DNA from: SG8-30 sp963710135
GTDB lineage: Bacteria; Pseudomonadota; Gammaproteobacteria; Steroidobacterales; Steroidobacteraceae
DNA length: 64,000 nt
Direction of reading: 5' to 3'
Assembly (NCBI GenBank): GCA_963710135.1
Contig: CAVPYY010000005.1
Span: 58,884 to 122,883 of the forward strand
The position numbers and the translations under genes were made by a program. Position 1 is the first letter of the stretch; each line of letters starts with the position of its first letter. The notes below the pieces were generated by a model. It had not been told where the DNA came from, made no database searches, and worked only from the letters and a program-made list of their open reading frames with translations. Positions 1 through 12,200 of this stretch are shown piece after piece.

Positions 1-2018
1 CTCGCTTCTGCTTCGTCTATCCGGCCGAGGTTCTTCAGTGCTCCGGCATGATTTCCCAGCACCATGCCGGTCTGGCCCGAACCGATCTGGGATTTCTCGG
101 ACACTGAGATCGCTTCACTGAGCAGTCTCTCGGCCAAAGCATAGTCACCCCGCTGCAGGTTCTCCGTCGCAATGTTGTTGAGGATCGTGACCAACTGGCC
201 AGGGTCATCCAGGCCGTGTGCACGATAGATCTCCAACGCCTTGTTGTAGGAGACCAGTGCCGTGTCCTCGCCGTGGCGATTGCTTTGGGCCATGCCAAGC
301 TGGTCATACGCCTTAACCAGACCCGACCAGTCGGGCGACTGTTGCTCGGTGAACAGCGCAACGGCAAGCTCCAGCTGCTGCGTGGCTTGCGCATAGTCGT
401 CCTGATAGTAGGCCGCGAGGGCCTTGACCCGGTGGGCATCGGCCGCTTCATTGCCATTGAAGCCGGACATGCCCGCATACAGGTCGACCGCCTCGGCGGC
501 CAGTGCGCCGCCCCGCTGGTACTCGCCGCGGGAGATGAATATCTCCCCCAGCGCAGTCAGGATGAGGGCTCGCGACGCCGGATCATCCGCGTATGCGGAT
601 CGGACACCCTGTTCCGCGGCACGCAGTACATCACTGATGCTCTGCTGGTCCTCGCCGGTCGAAAACGGATTTCCGGCGAACAGCACTTCCTTCAGGAATT
701 CAACGGTGTTTCTCGCCTGCCGTGCCTGGGCTTGCGCCGCATCACGCTGCTCCTGCGCCTCTCGGGCCTGGCCGCTGTAGGCGATCACGCCAGCGATCAG
801 GGACACCGCAAACACCGCTGCCAGCGCAGAAGCAAGGCGGTTGCGCTGCACGAACTTGCCGGCGCGATACGCCAATGTGTCGTCGCGCGCCATGACCGGC
901 TGGCCAGACAGATAACGCCGGAGGTCGTCCGCGAACTGCGCCACCGACGCGTAGCGGCGCTCCGGCTCGGAGCGAAGGGCCATCATGAGGATGTTGTCGA
1001 GGTCGCCACGCAGCGCGCGACGCAGACCCTGGGCGCTGGTACCGCGCCGTGCGGCGACCTCCTGACGCGCGACCTCAGTCTGAAGTGCATCGAGGCGGGT
1101 GCTGGGTCGGGGTACCGTGAGCCGCTCAACCGCTCGAATCATCTCTGCGTGCCCGGTCGACGCAACGTGATACGGACGCTCCCCCACCAGTAGCTGATAA
1201 GTCAGGATTCCAAGCGTATAGACGTCGCTGGCCGTGGTGACCCGATTCTCGAGTATCTGCTCGGGACTGGCGTAGTCCGGCGTCATCGCCTGGCGACCGA
1301 AAACCGTGGTGTTGCCAGAGCCGCTTGCATCGTCCGGCTGGATCAGCTTCGCAATGCCGAAGTCCAGCAGCTTCGGAATGCCGTCGGGCGTGATGAGCAC
1401 GTTCGACGGCTTGAGGTCACGGTGCACAATAAGATTCTGATGAGCCGCCTGTACGGCGGCGGCGACCTTGCGGATCAGATCAATGCGAGCCGGAATTCCT
1501 AGTGAATGGGCATCGCAGTACTCGTCGATCGGCGTGCCCTCGACATACTCCATCACCAAGTATGGCGAGCCGTCTTGCAGGCTGCCGCCGTCGATCAAGC
1601 CAGCAATATAGGGGTGATTGAGTTTCGCGAGAATCTTGCGCTCGGCATTGAACCGCTCGACCAACTCGCGGGCCAGCAGGTGTCCACGGACGAACTTGAT
1701 CGCTACGCGCTGGGAGAAGTCCGCGTCCTGGCGTTCCGCCAGGTACACCGACCCCATGCCACCCTCGGCGAGGTGCTGAATGATCCGGTAGGGCCCGACC
1801 GTGCGACCGACATAACTGACGGCATCGCCGGTCGGTGTCGCCGGCTCGAGAAACGGACCGGCCGATTCGATGGCGACCAGAACCGAGTCTACGGAGGCAC
1901 GTAGCGTGGTGTCGCCCGCACAGGCCGTGTCGAGCGCGTTGCGGCGCTCCTCGTCCGACAAAGGCAGGACCTGGTCGCAGAGCTCGAGGACGCGCCGGAA
2001 GTGGCTGGTCTCCGTCAA
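1..2018 (-). CDS. Ser/Thr protein kinase with membrane segment and TPR repeats (3' end outside window)
   Basis: A membrane-anchored eukaryotic-type kinase with a cytoplasmic catalytic domain followed by tetratricopeptide repeats; its substrate is unknown. One frame stays open from about 2018 to the window edge. It shows a helical N-terminal segment, the glycine loop AEGGMGSVYL near 1770, the lysine in VAIK near 1700, the catalytic loop HRDLKPSN near 1410, the DFG motif just after, a hydrophobic segment around 775-845, and then TPR-like helices. I prefer the TTG at 2018 because a G-rich run sits just upstream and the protein then begins TETSHFRRVLELC, as in related kinases. An in-frame ATG at 2084 is the alternative. 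The gene has no stop in the window. Family assignment is secure; the start is not. Confidence 0.85.
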   Translation of the reverse strand, partial: MTETSHFRRVLELCDQVLPLSDEERRNALDTACAGDTTLRASVDSVLVAIESAGPFLEPATPTGDAVSYVGRTVGPYRIIQHLAEGGMGSVYLAERQDADFSQRVAIKFVRGHLLARELVERFNAERKILAKLNHPYIAGLIDGGSLQDGSPYLVMEYVEGTPIDEYCDAHSLGIPARIDLIRKVAAAVQAAHQNLIVHRDLKPSNVLITPDGIPKLLDFGIAKLIQPDDASGSGNTTVFGRQAMTPDYASPEQILENRVTTASDVYTLGILTYQLLVGERPYHVASTGHAEMIRAVERLTVPRPSTRLDALQTEVARQEVAARRGTSAQGLRRALRGDLDNILMMALRSEPERRYASVAQFADDLRRYLSGQPVMARDDTLAYRAGKFVQRNRLASALAAVFAVSLIAGVIAYSGQAREAQEQRDAAQAQARQARNTVEFLKEVLFAGNPFSTGEDQQSISDVLRAAEQGVRSAYADDPASRALILTALGEIFISRGEYQRGGALAAEAVDLYAGMSGFNGNEAADAHRVKALAAYYQDDYAQATQQLELAVALFTEQQSPDWSGLVKAYDQLGMAQSNRHGEDTALVSYNKALEIYRAHGLDDPGQLVTILNNIATENLQRGDYALAERLLSEAISVSEKSQIGSGQTGMVLGNHAGALKNLGRIDEAEA

Positions 2019-2130
2019 CGGTCCCCGCCCCCCAAGGGCGCATCGCACTCCCAACTGTGGTGGTACGAGCTTCTGGCGCCGCATCGGAAGTCGTGCCTCG
2101 TCGTGGATTCCTACACCTATATACCGGTGT

Positions 2131-2469
2131 TCACGGCAATCCCGCAATCCGGCAGTCGTCATAATCCTGCCAGCGATATGCGACAGGCTTGCGAGCGGTG
2201 CGAGACCCCGGCGGGGCGGTGCCGACACCCGCGTCAGGATTCCCCGGCTCGTCGTCGCCTCGAGATGTACGAGGTGCGTCGGGCTGGAGGAAAGTGCCCG
2301 AATCCTCGATTGCCTGCAGGACGGCTTCGACTGCCGCCCGGCGCGCCGGATTGCCGAGACAAGCGCTGGCAAGGAACTGCGCGCGCGCGCCACCGGTGAG
2401 CAGGAGCGCGTCGTCGCAAAGTTCCAGAACGAGCTTGTCTTCGGATGTATCACTCATCGAGATGGACAC
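2131..2469 (-). pseudogene. Truncated N-terminal fragment of a second kinase of the same family
   Basis: This 112-codon reading frame starts MSISMSDTSEDKLVLELCDD and contains RRAAVEAVLQAIEDSGTFLQ. That segment matches the N-terminal helical segment of the kinase gene just downstream (LRASVDSVLVAIESAGPFLE). After it the protein runs into a basic, proline-rich tail and stops, with no glycine loop or catalytic domain. It ends 47-113 bases before the start of the complete kinase. The simplest reading is a remnant of a tandem kinase gene. A small regulatory protein that shares the kinase's N-terminal segment is also possible. I cannot show that it is expressed. Confidence 0.5.
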
Positions 2470-2570
2470 CAGGACCGCACATCACGCTCGCGCAGGACAA
2501 CCTTCCGGCGAAGGGCAGCGCTCCTTACGCCTATGGCCATCGCGAACTTACCCGTTCTAGGCGAGCGGCA

Positions 2571-3160
2571 CTAGGCAGTCTTGCGCCGCCGGCGTACCCC
2601 CATCAGGCCCAGCAGGCCAGCGCCGAGCAGCGTGAGCGTACCGGGCTCTGGCACCGGGTGGGCGTTCAGTGGCTGGGTAAACAGCGTATATCCATTGAGA
2701 TCGAGAGGCAGATTGTCTCCAAACAGCGTAAAGGGCTGTGAGCCGGGCGCCCCTGTACCCAGCCAGTTGAAGGTCATAGAGAACCCGCCCAGCAGCTCAC
2801 CGGGCCCAACCGGCGCCGCCAAATGCGAAGCCATCATAGAACCCCGGCTGATTGTCGGGATCGCCCGGGAACAGTCCATCGGGCGGTGCAACCAGGAGAT
2901 CCCAGTCCGCCGGGCCGTCATAAGTAGCCGGATCGACCTCTTCCCCGAACGGTCCGGACACGAGGTCCATCGAATACAGGTCGAAATCGAAAAAGATCGT
3001 GAACCAGTCGATCGGTTCCCCGGTCTCGTTGCCTACCGTGTAATGGTAGGTCCACTGCCCGTTCGCCGTTGTCCTCGACCTCGTAGAAGATCGGCGACGC
3101 CATCGCCGTGTGCACGCCAAGCAGCAGTGCCGGCAACATCAGGAACCTACGAAACTTCAT
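2571..3160 (-). CDS. PEP-CTERM sorted exported protein
   Basis: A small exported protein with an N-terminal signal peptide (MKFRRFLMLPALLLGVHTAM) and a C-terminal PEP-CTERM signal: VPEPGTLTLLGAGLLGLMG followed by an arginine cluster. Such proteins are recognised by exosortase and found with exopolysaccharide systems; no exosortase is encoded in this window. The start at 3160 has AAGGA just upstream. Two indels, near 3075 and near 2810, split the gene into three frames; the middle part reads WTYHYTVGNETGEPIDWFTI. It lies 43 bases after the stop of the giant RHS gene in the same direction, so the two may share a transcript. Confidence 0.75.
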
Positions 3161-3203
3161 TGTCCTTCTCCCCACTTAACGAAATTCTTCGGCAAAACTG
3201 CAA

Positions 3204-6200
3204 TCACTTTTCGCACGCGCCCTTGATCTTCGGCCACCACACCGGGATCGTAACACCGGTCAAGGCAGAGGCCGATCCGAAATCAAGAAGCGTGCCATTG
3301 CCTTTGCCAACATTGCCAACGACGTCGCCCCAATCCTTTATGTTCGAACCGAAGCCCGAAAGCCAGACACCCACGCTGAGTCCGTATGATGCCGCTCCGA
3401 TCGAGGCTCCAGCCATGATCGAGCCGCCGAGCAGCGCTCCGCCATTCGGACCAATGGCGCGCGGCGAATACATCTTCACCTCGCTAACCGACCCACCGAA
3501 GGGAATCGACACAAACGAAGCGTTGTAGCCGGCGAGCAACGTCAGCCATACAACATTCCGGCTGTAGGGCGCACAGTTCGAGGTCGAGTCGTAGATCGAA
3601 CCCGAGACCTGAAATCCCACCTTGGCAGGCAGGAAGTCGGCGCCCGGTTTGAACGGATCCACTGATGCCACCGCTGCCAGACCTTCCCATTCGACGCCGT
3701 CAGGGTCGGCAAGGCGCAGGGCTACCCCCACCGCCTGCTGGGCAATCGCCAGCCCACCGATAATGCCCAGGACCACGTTGATCTCCGCCATCGACACGGA
3801 AAACTCACCGCGAGGATCCAGATAGTTCACCGGATCAGCATTGGCGTACAAGTATCGATGCAAGGACACGGGCTGATCCAACACGCCCTCGAACGGGTCG
3901 ACACTCAGGAATCGACCTACGTTTGGATCGTAATATCTCGCCCTCAGATAGTAGGCGCTGGCGACGTCGTCAAACTGCTCGCTACGGTAACGGGCCAGCG
4001 AGTCCGTGGAATTGCCCTGCAGCGCAAGTACATTGCCAAACGCATCGTACTCGTAACGGGTCACCACGCTGCCAGATGAATCGGTGGCCAGCCTTACACT
4101 CTGCATACCATCAGCCAGATACTGTAACTGTTCAGTTCCCAGGCCCCGGGCAACTGGCCCACTGTCGTTCAGCACAACCGGGATCCTGTCCACTCCTCCG
4201 ACCACTTCCTCGGAAATTTGACTGACAGCGCGGTTCAAGTCACGGATGAAGCGCCGCTCGACACCAGCCGAATTCACGCTGAGCAGGACACCATCCGGAT
4301 TGTAGCGATAGGTCGCAGTGGAACCTCCTGGGCCCGCCGCGCTGCGCAACCGCCCATCCACCGACCAGGAATACTCAGTAGTCCCGTCTGGACCTGTTCT
4401 TAAGCGGAGATTGCCGTTAGCGTCATAGGAATAATTGATCGTACCAGCAGCCCTGCGCTCCTCCACCAACCGGTCGTTTCGGTCGTAGACATAGTCGGTA
4501 TTGCCATCGACCGAGTCGGTGCGCCGGATTCGATTGCCTACCTGATCATAGGAGTAGGTCGTCAATCGGGCTCCCGCGAGTCCGCCAGCAGCGGTCTCGC
4601 CGATCAGCCGGCCATTCACATCGTAATCGAACGAGATCGAACGACCTGATGCTTCGATGACCTGAGCTACATTGCCATTGGCTGCGTGAGAGTACTGATA
4701 GCGCGACAGCGATGCCCCGGAGCTATCAAAACTCTCGACACTGGTTATACGATCCCGAAGATCATAGGATCGCACCTCCCGTATTCCATTCGGGCGAATC
4801 GCTTCGACGAGGTTGCCGACTGCGTCAAACGTGTGCGAATAGACGCCGTTTGCGCCGTCAGTGAGCGTCACCACTCGACCGCCCGCATCACGCGTGTAGC
4901 GAGTCGTCTGCGCCGGGGTCCGGATCTCCGAGACGCGACCTCCGATCCCGTACTCGTACTCGATCCAGTTACCATCCGGATACGCAAGCCTTGTGAGCCG
5001 ATCCAAGGCGTCATAACTGTAGCTCGCCGTACCACTGGCGTCTGTGTAGCTGCTGCGCTTTCCAGTAGCAGTGTAGGAGTAGCGCACGACATCACCGGCC
5101 GGCAGGCGTCTTATCACCAATCGGTTCAGCGCGTCGTACTCATGCTCGACAGTGCTCCCAGAAAAATCCTGATAGCGAGTCAGGTTACCGTTGGCGTCGT
5201 ACTCGAAACGCGCAACCTGTCCCAGCGGCCGGACAATCGAGGTCCGGCGGCCCGCCAGGTCATAGGTAGACCTGGTACGGTTGCCGCGCCCATCGGTCTG
5301 CGCAGTCAGATTGTCAAACTCATCATACTCGAAGCGAGTTACAACACCCGCAGGATCAGTGACCTCGACCAAACGACTCTTTGCATCGTAACCAAAGCGT
5401 GTGGTCGCTCCGCCTTCAGCGACCTGCTCGACCAGATTTCCGACAGCGTCATACGACCGGCGCAGCTGAGTACCATCGGCCCGTTGGACCAACGTCATTC
5501 GACCCGCTGCGTCGAGAGTCCTCGATGTCGTCCGACCCAGCGCATCTGTGAAGCCGACTAGTCGTCCCTGGACATCGTGGCTCAACTGGGTCGCTCCGGA
5601 AACGGTACTGGCTGTACGCGTGAGACGCCCGCCGCTGTCGTGCTGCAGGGTCATGCCCACGCCCTCACTCGTCGTAATCGATTCGGCCAGACCGAGCGCG
5701 TTGTACTGCATCTGATAGCCCGGATTGTCCGACGGGTCCGGCGTATCGTCCGGGAACTGGAAGTTCAAGGGCAGGTCACTCGGGCCGTATTCGTACAGGT
5801 AGGCGCGCCCGGAGCGGTCTTCGAAGCCATCGAGCTGCCCGCGGAAGTTATACGCAAACGACTCGAAGGAGTTGTCAGCGTACCGCTTGCTAACGAGGCG
5901 CGACCCCGCATCGTACTCACTCTCGGTCCGATTGCCGCGGGAGTCCACGAGCGCCGCCAAGTTGCCTTGAGCGTCGCGCTCCAGACCGATTGCGTTACCC
6001 GCCGCGTCCGTGACGCGCACAACCTGACCGTTCCTGTCGAACTCCCGGTTGACAACGACCAGTGATCCATCGCGTCGGCGTACGGCCTGCGAGATCTGCT
6101 GGCCATTTGCGTCGTAGCCATACAAGGTTTCGACGCCGGTCGGCCCTATCTCCCTGACTCTGTCTCCGAAGGAGTTGTACTCGAACCGGATAGCAGAGCC

Positions 6201-9200
6201 TTTGGCATCTGTCTCGCTCAACACAAGACCGCGGTTGTCGTAACCGAATGACTGGACCGCGCCGGTGCCGTCGATCCGACGAATCAGGTTGCCCCGTGAG
6301 TCGTAGACGTATGCAGTTTCGCTTCCGTCAGGCTCGACGATCCGAGTCAACCGGCCTGCGGAATCGTAGTCATATTGGGTTAGCTCGCCCTGTGCGGTGC
6401 GGCTGGTCAGGACCTGCTCGCCTGCGCCATAGGTAAACTGGATTCGGCCTCCAGCTGGGTTCGTCTCGCTTAGAACATTGCCGTCTGTGTCGAAAGTACG
6501 AGTAGTGGTTGAGCCGGCCTCATCGGTCTCGGAAACCACATTACCAAAGGCATCATAGACAACAGTGGAAACGCCCCCGCCCGACTCGGTCACACGCTCG
6601 ATGCGTGCTGCCGGATCCCTGCTGAAATCGAATGTGCCGCCATTCGGATTGGTCGCGGAAAGGATCCGCCCATCTTCGTCATATTCGACCCTCGCCACCT
6701 GACGTCCAAGCGGGTCGCGAATGCGCGTCAAGCCGTGCTGACGATTGTAGTCATACCCAGTGGTGTTTCCTTCACGATCTGTATGACTGCGTAGGTCGCC
6801 ATTGCCGTCATAAACATATGATTGAGCAGCCCCCACAGGATCGACAATCCTGATGATTCGATCCAGTTCATCGCGCTCGAACAAGATGCTCTTTCCGGAC
6901 GAATGAACGATTCCGGCCCGTCCGAAGGTGACTGCATTGCCGTTGAGATCCCGAACGCTTTCGACACCACCCGAGCGGGTCAGGATGATCTGAATTCCAT
7001 CAAAAGTCGTATAGCGGAATCGGTCCGGATCGAACGTTGCGCCGGTCAGGTCGTTCGCAAGCTCGACTGGACCCGGCTGAGCACTGAAGATCGTCAACGT
7101 ATCAGTCTCCAGGATCTCGAGACGACCTCGTGTGCCCGGACGGGCCCGATAGCTGGCCCGCAGGGCCGAAGCGGGGAATGGCACCAGGGGCGAAACACTG
7201 GGAGATATCACGAGGTCGAAGGATTCCACCCGCCCGTCTGGCAGTGTCAGGCTGAGCCGGTGTTCGTCAGTAGGCAGCAACTGGAATGCGAGTCCGGGAC
7301 GGTCCACCCGCCATGCCGTACCTGGTGTGCGATTCGCACGTAGCCGCAGTGTCTGCACATCTAGACGCCAGCCGACTCCGAAGTCTCCCCGCACCTTGTC
7401 ACGGCTGTCGTACGTGCGTGTAACTGTGATCGGGATCCCGGCCATCGGGATTTGCAAATCGGTGAAGCTCAAACTGAAGTTGCCGACCTTCATGTTGCCG
7501 TCGACCTGCACGGTTGACTCGGAGACAGTCTGATTGCCACCCAGATCGAACACGGTCAGACGCAGCGTGTACAGATCGTTGATCAGCAGCGTGGGATCAA
7601 ACTCGCCCAGCACACCGCTGGTCACCGGCGAAAGCCCTGTCGCGATCAGCGTGAAGCCCGACTCGCCGGCCGGCGCATAGGCCAGCTCGTAGCGCAGGAA
7701 GTTGCTATCGGTCGCGGTGCCGGTGACCTGCACCGGCTCGGTGACGACCGAGTTCGCGGCAGGTGTCGCGATCACCGACGCTGGCGGCGCAACGTCCCCG
7801 GCCACGCGGGCACGCACCTGGATCGTCGCCGACCCACCGACCCCGCCACGGGCGGCGGTGACCGTAAACGTACCGGCCGAGTTCGAGCTGAAAACCGGCC
7901 CGTTGGTCCACGCCACCACCCCGGTCAGGTTCTGGCTGGTGCCATCGGTGAAGATGCCGGTGGCTGTCAGCGTGACCGCCTGATTGGTCAGGACCGTCGA
8001 TTTGTCCGCCGCGACCAGGATGCTGGCGAGCGTCAGGTTGCCGTCGATGCCATCGCAATCCGAGTCGACTCCGTCGCCGGGCGCATCGGCGGCACCGGGG
8101 GCCACGCTGGCATTCGTGTCATCGCAGTCGCCCGCGGTCTCGCTGAACCCGTCGCCGTCGTCATCGACGTCCTCGGGCGCAGGCCCTGTCGAGACGAACA
8201 GATCGACTCGTCCACCGAACTCGGTCACGGCTCCCGCTGGAGGCGCCTGGTCAAACACCGATCCGGCCGCAACGGTCGGATGTGTGCTGGTCCGTACCGC
8301 ACCGGTCAGCAGGTTGGCGCCGGCCAGCGACCCCTCTGCCGCCGCCTGCGGCTGACCGATCACATCGGGTACTACGACCGGCTGGCCCACCACCAGCGTG
8401 AAGGACTGCGGTGTGGAGAAGCCAATGGTGTCGCTGGCGATGATGCTGACCTGGAAGCTTCCCTCGGCCTGCGGCAACCAGTTGAGCCGCCCGGTGCTGC
8501 TCATGGTCATGCCTGCCGGTGCAGCAGCGAGGACAAAGCTCACCGAATCGCCCGGATCCGCATCCACCACGCGCGGCGCGTACTCGTACGGGAATCCAAC
8601 CGTGGTCAGCGTATCCGGCCGAGTCAGGAACACCGGCGGCTGCCCGGCCGGCTGCACCGCCAGAGTGACGGTCGCAGTATTCGAATCCAAGGTACCGTCG
8701 TTCGCGACGTAGGTAAAGCTGTCCGTGGTGCCAACAAGCGGATCTGGCGACTGTCGGATCAGGTTCCAGCCGTTGAGTCCCGGCTGCAGCCAATGGGGCA
8801 CTGGATTGGTGATGATGCTGCCTTCGGCACCCACCAGTGCCTCCTGGAAGATCCACTGATTGCGCTGCGCCGGCGCGGCAGGCAGCGGGCTTCCGGGCGT
8901 GCCCTCGAACACGCGTGTCTGTCTGACGAGTCCGCTGGTGCGCGAGGAAATGATCTCGGCGGCACCATCGCCATCGATGTCCGCGATGGTCGTAAAGCGT
9001 TGTTCGCCCGCGTTCGACCCGATCTGTACGAATTCCAACAGGGATCCGTCGCGGCCATCGAATATATGGACGCCATCGACGTTTTCAGTGAACGGTGTGT
9101 ATACGTCCAGGTGCACAACCAGATCGGCAGCGCCGTCACCGTTCGCGTCGAAGGCGGTGGCATTAACGCCCTTGAATCGGGTCAATTCTTCGCCGAACTG

Positions 9201-12200
9201 GTCGAGGCCCTGGTGACTCCACAACAGCGATCCATCAGCGTTGTAGACTTGAAAGTAGCCTCGCGTCAGCGTGCTGCCGAGCCCTGCGTACCACGCGTAC
9301 TCAACCTCGCCGTCACCGTCGAAATCCGCAATGGAGATCTGGCTCTGCGAATTGTTTGGCACCGAATTCTGCCAAACGATGGTGCCATCGTGGTTGAAGA
9401 GATAATGGTTGTTCTGGTCGATCCCTATGATTTCCGCATAGGGATCGTCGTCGAAATTCGCAACGGCGGTCATGAGATGTGTCGAAACATTAAAGCCGCC
9501 TAAGGAAACCACCTGGGTCGGCAGAACAAACTCAAGTTCGCCCAGGTGACTGATCACGTTCGTGTGATAGATGATCTCCATGGTGCCGTCGAGATCAAGA
9601 TCAACAACCGCCGGCGGCTTGTAGTCCGAATCGCCGAACTGCCGTTCACCCGCGAGAAACTCCCAGAGGATCGTGCCGTCGGAACTATTGAAGACGGTGA
9701 CACCTCCCTGGATCACGCCGCCACCGATACCGGCAGACCGGTACCAGGGCATGATGATCTCGATGGAACCATTGGCGTCGACATCGGCAAACGTCGGGCC
9801 CATCTGACTGAAGCCGCCGTCAGTGCTGTTGCCGATCGTCCCATCCACGCTCATCGTCTGGCTTGCGCCGTCTCCCGGCCAGGCCAGGCTGCCGTCATGA
9901 TGAACGGCAAGCAGGTGATCACCATCGAAGCCCACCCCTGGGACCGTGGCACGCACACCGATGATTTCGAGATCCCCGTCACCGTCGATATCCAACAGGC
10001 CTAGGTGCCCGCGGTCTGTGAATCCCCGGCGGCGATCATCGCCGCACGGTTAAGCACGGCCTGTGGCGTGCAGTCCGCGTTCAGAATCCATAAATCACGC
10101 AGGGTGCCACTGCTGATGTCGCCGACGCCGATGATTTCTGTGTCACCATCGTTATCAACATCTCCCACCGCCACTGTGCCGTTGGTGACGTACTGTGGTG
10201 GTGCCTCGCATTGCACTTGGGTGTACACACTGCCAGGGTCGCTAATCAGGTTGTAGCCATTTCGGCCCGGCTGCAGCCATGGCGGTGTCGGGTTAGTGAT
10301 GACGCGGCCAACGTCTTCAAAGTAGGACTGGTTGAATTTCTGCTGATTGAACAGAGCGGGCGCCGGCGGCAGTGGGTTGGCCGGGGTGCCCTCCAGCACC
10401 ACCAGGCTTCCGCCAGACCGCTTGTCCAGGACAGCAGGATCTCGGCTTCGCCATCGTCATCGACGTCAGCAACGGTTACCGGCCGGCGCGTGCTGTCGTA
10501 AATCGGAATCCTGTAGCGCGTCAGCAAGGATCCGTCCCTGCCGTCAAAGATATACAGACCCTCTCGCTCTGACCCCTGGTTCTGGTCGCGGAATCGGATG
10601 AGTATGTCTACGGCTCCGTCCCGGTTGGCATCAAATGCGGTAATCGTCGCCTGCGAGAAGTTCCCGAGCCGATCCTGGAATTGCGGGGTGGCGGCGTGGC
10701 TCCAGAGAGGGCTGCCGTCGGTGTCGAACACCTGCACGTAGGTGATGTCACCGGTGCCCGCTACGAAGGCGTATTCGACCTGCTGGTCACCATCGAAATC
10801 CGCAACGGTGAGCTCAGACCTTGCGGTCGCCGCCGCGCGCGGAATCTGCCAGACGACGTTGCCAAGGTGGTCGTACAGGTAGTGGTTTCTTGTATCGCGC
10901 GCGATGATCTCGGGGAACTCGTCGTCGTCGAAGTTGGCTACAGCCGAGTACAGGTGCGCTGAAAAGTCCAGGCCAGCGAACGTGGGCTCCGTCGGCAGGG
11001 TGAATTCGAGCGTGCCCAGGTGGCTGATGACGCTATTGTGCAGAATGATTTCCATTGTGCCGTCGAGATCGAGATCGACGACTGTAACCGGCGCTTGGTT
11101 GTCGCCGCTCGAGCCTTCGCGCGGACCGAGATACTCCCATTGAATGGAACCATCGACGGCGTTGTACACCGAAATGCCGGAGCGCACGGCGCTGTTCGGC
11201 GAGCTGTTGATCACCCACTGCTGGATGATCTCCGCCTGACCATCGGCATCAATATCGGCAAAGAACGGGCCAGTATTGTTCGCGATGTTAAAGGTTACAA
11301 GTGCGCTGTCCTGGCTAACTCCGGTAGCCCCCCAGGCAGGAGAGCCGTCGCGGTTGATCGCCAACAGGTGGGCCCGCGTGTCCGCAGTGCCATCTGGATT
11401 TCGGCCGCGCAGACCGATGATCTCAAGGTCTCCGTCGCCATCGATATCGAGCAGCCCAAGGTGCGGGCTGAAGCCGTTCGCGAAGCCACCGAGTGTCGGC
11501 AGGACGTCCGGCGTGGACGCCACTTCAACGCTGCAGTCGGATGCGTTCAGGACGAAAATTCCATCAGACGGGCGCTGATCATGGCGACCGACAATTTCAA
11601 TTTCGCCGTCCCCATCGACATCACCCACCAGGATCGTTCCATTGGTCTGCTGATTCGTGCTCAGGCTCGTGAAGACTTGCTGGCACTGCGTCTGCAGCTC
11701 GACCGGCCCGATCTGCTCCGGTAGTCCCGGCGTATAGTCGAATGAACCGTCGCTGCGGAAGTCGAGTACGCCATTGGAAACGTTCGAGACCAGCGCGGCG
11801 GTCAGCGAATCACCATCCGGGTCGCTGTCGTTGCCGAGTACGCCGGGCGCACTGATGCTCGTCGTCTCGCCAATGCGCGCGTCATACAGGTTGTCGACCG
11901 CCACCGGGGCGCGGTTCACCGGCCGGACGGTGACGATGAAGCTCCGCAACGCCGCCGCGTTCTGCGTATCGAGGACCTGCACCGTCACGTCGAACGGCCC
12001 GAGCTGATCCGCCAGCGGTGTCCAGCCGATGACACCCGCCGTACTCGATCGTCATGCCGGATGGCGCCGCAGGCAGGCTGTAGGTAAGCGTGTCGCCGGC
12101 GTCGGGGTCCGTCGCCACGGTCTGGATGCTGAGCGTCTGTCCCACGACGAGCTGACGATCGGCGATCGGGTCGAGCGCGGGCGGGGCATTCGCCGGTGGC

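Noticed and set aside
4686..5561. Long plus-strand frames opposite the RHS gene
   Set aside because: They are antisense shadows of the YD repeats, with no family-like features or ribosome sites.
3850..7500. CRISPR-like or tandem DNA repeat array
   Set aside because: The periodic signal is the YD-repeat coding sequence of the RHS gene. Repeats are degenerate at DNA level, with no fixed spacer-repeat pattern.
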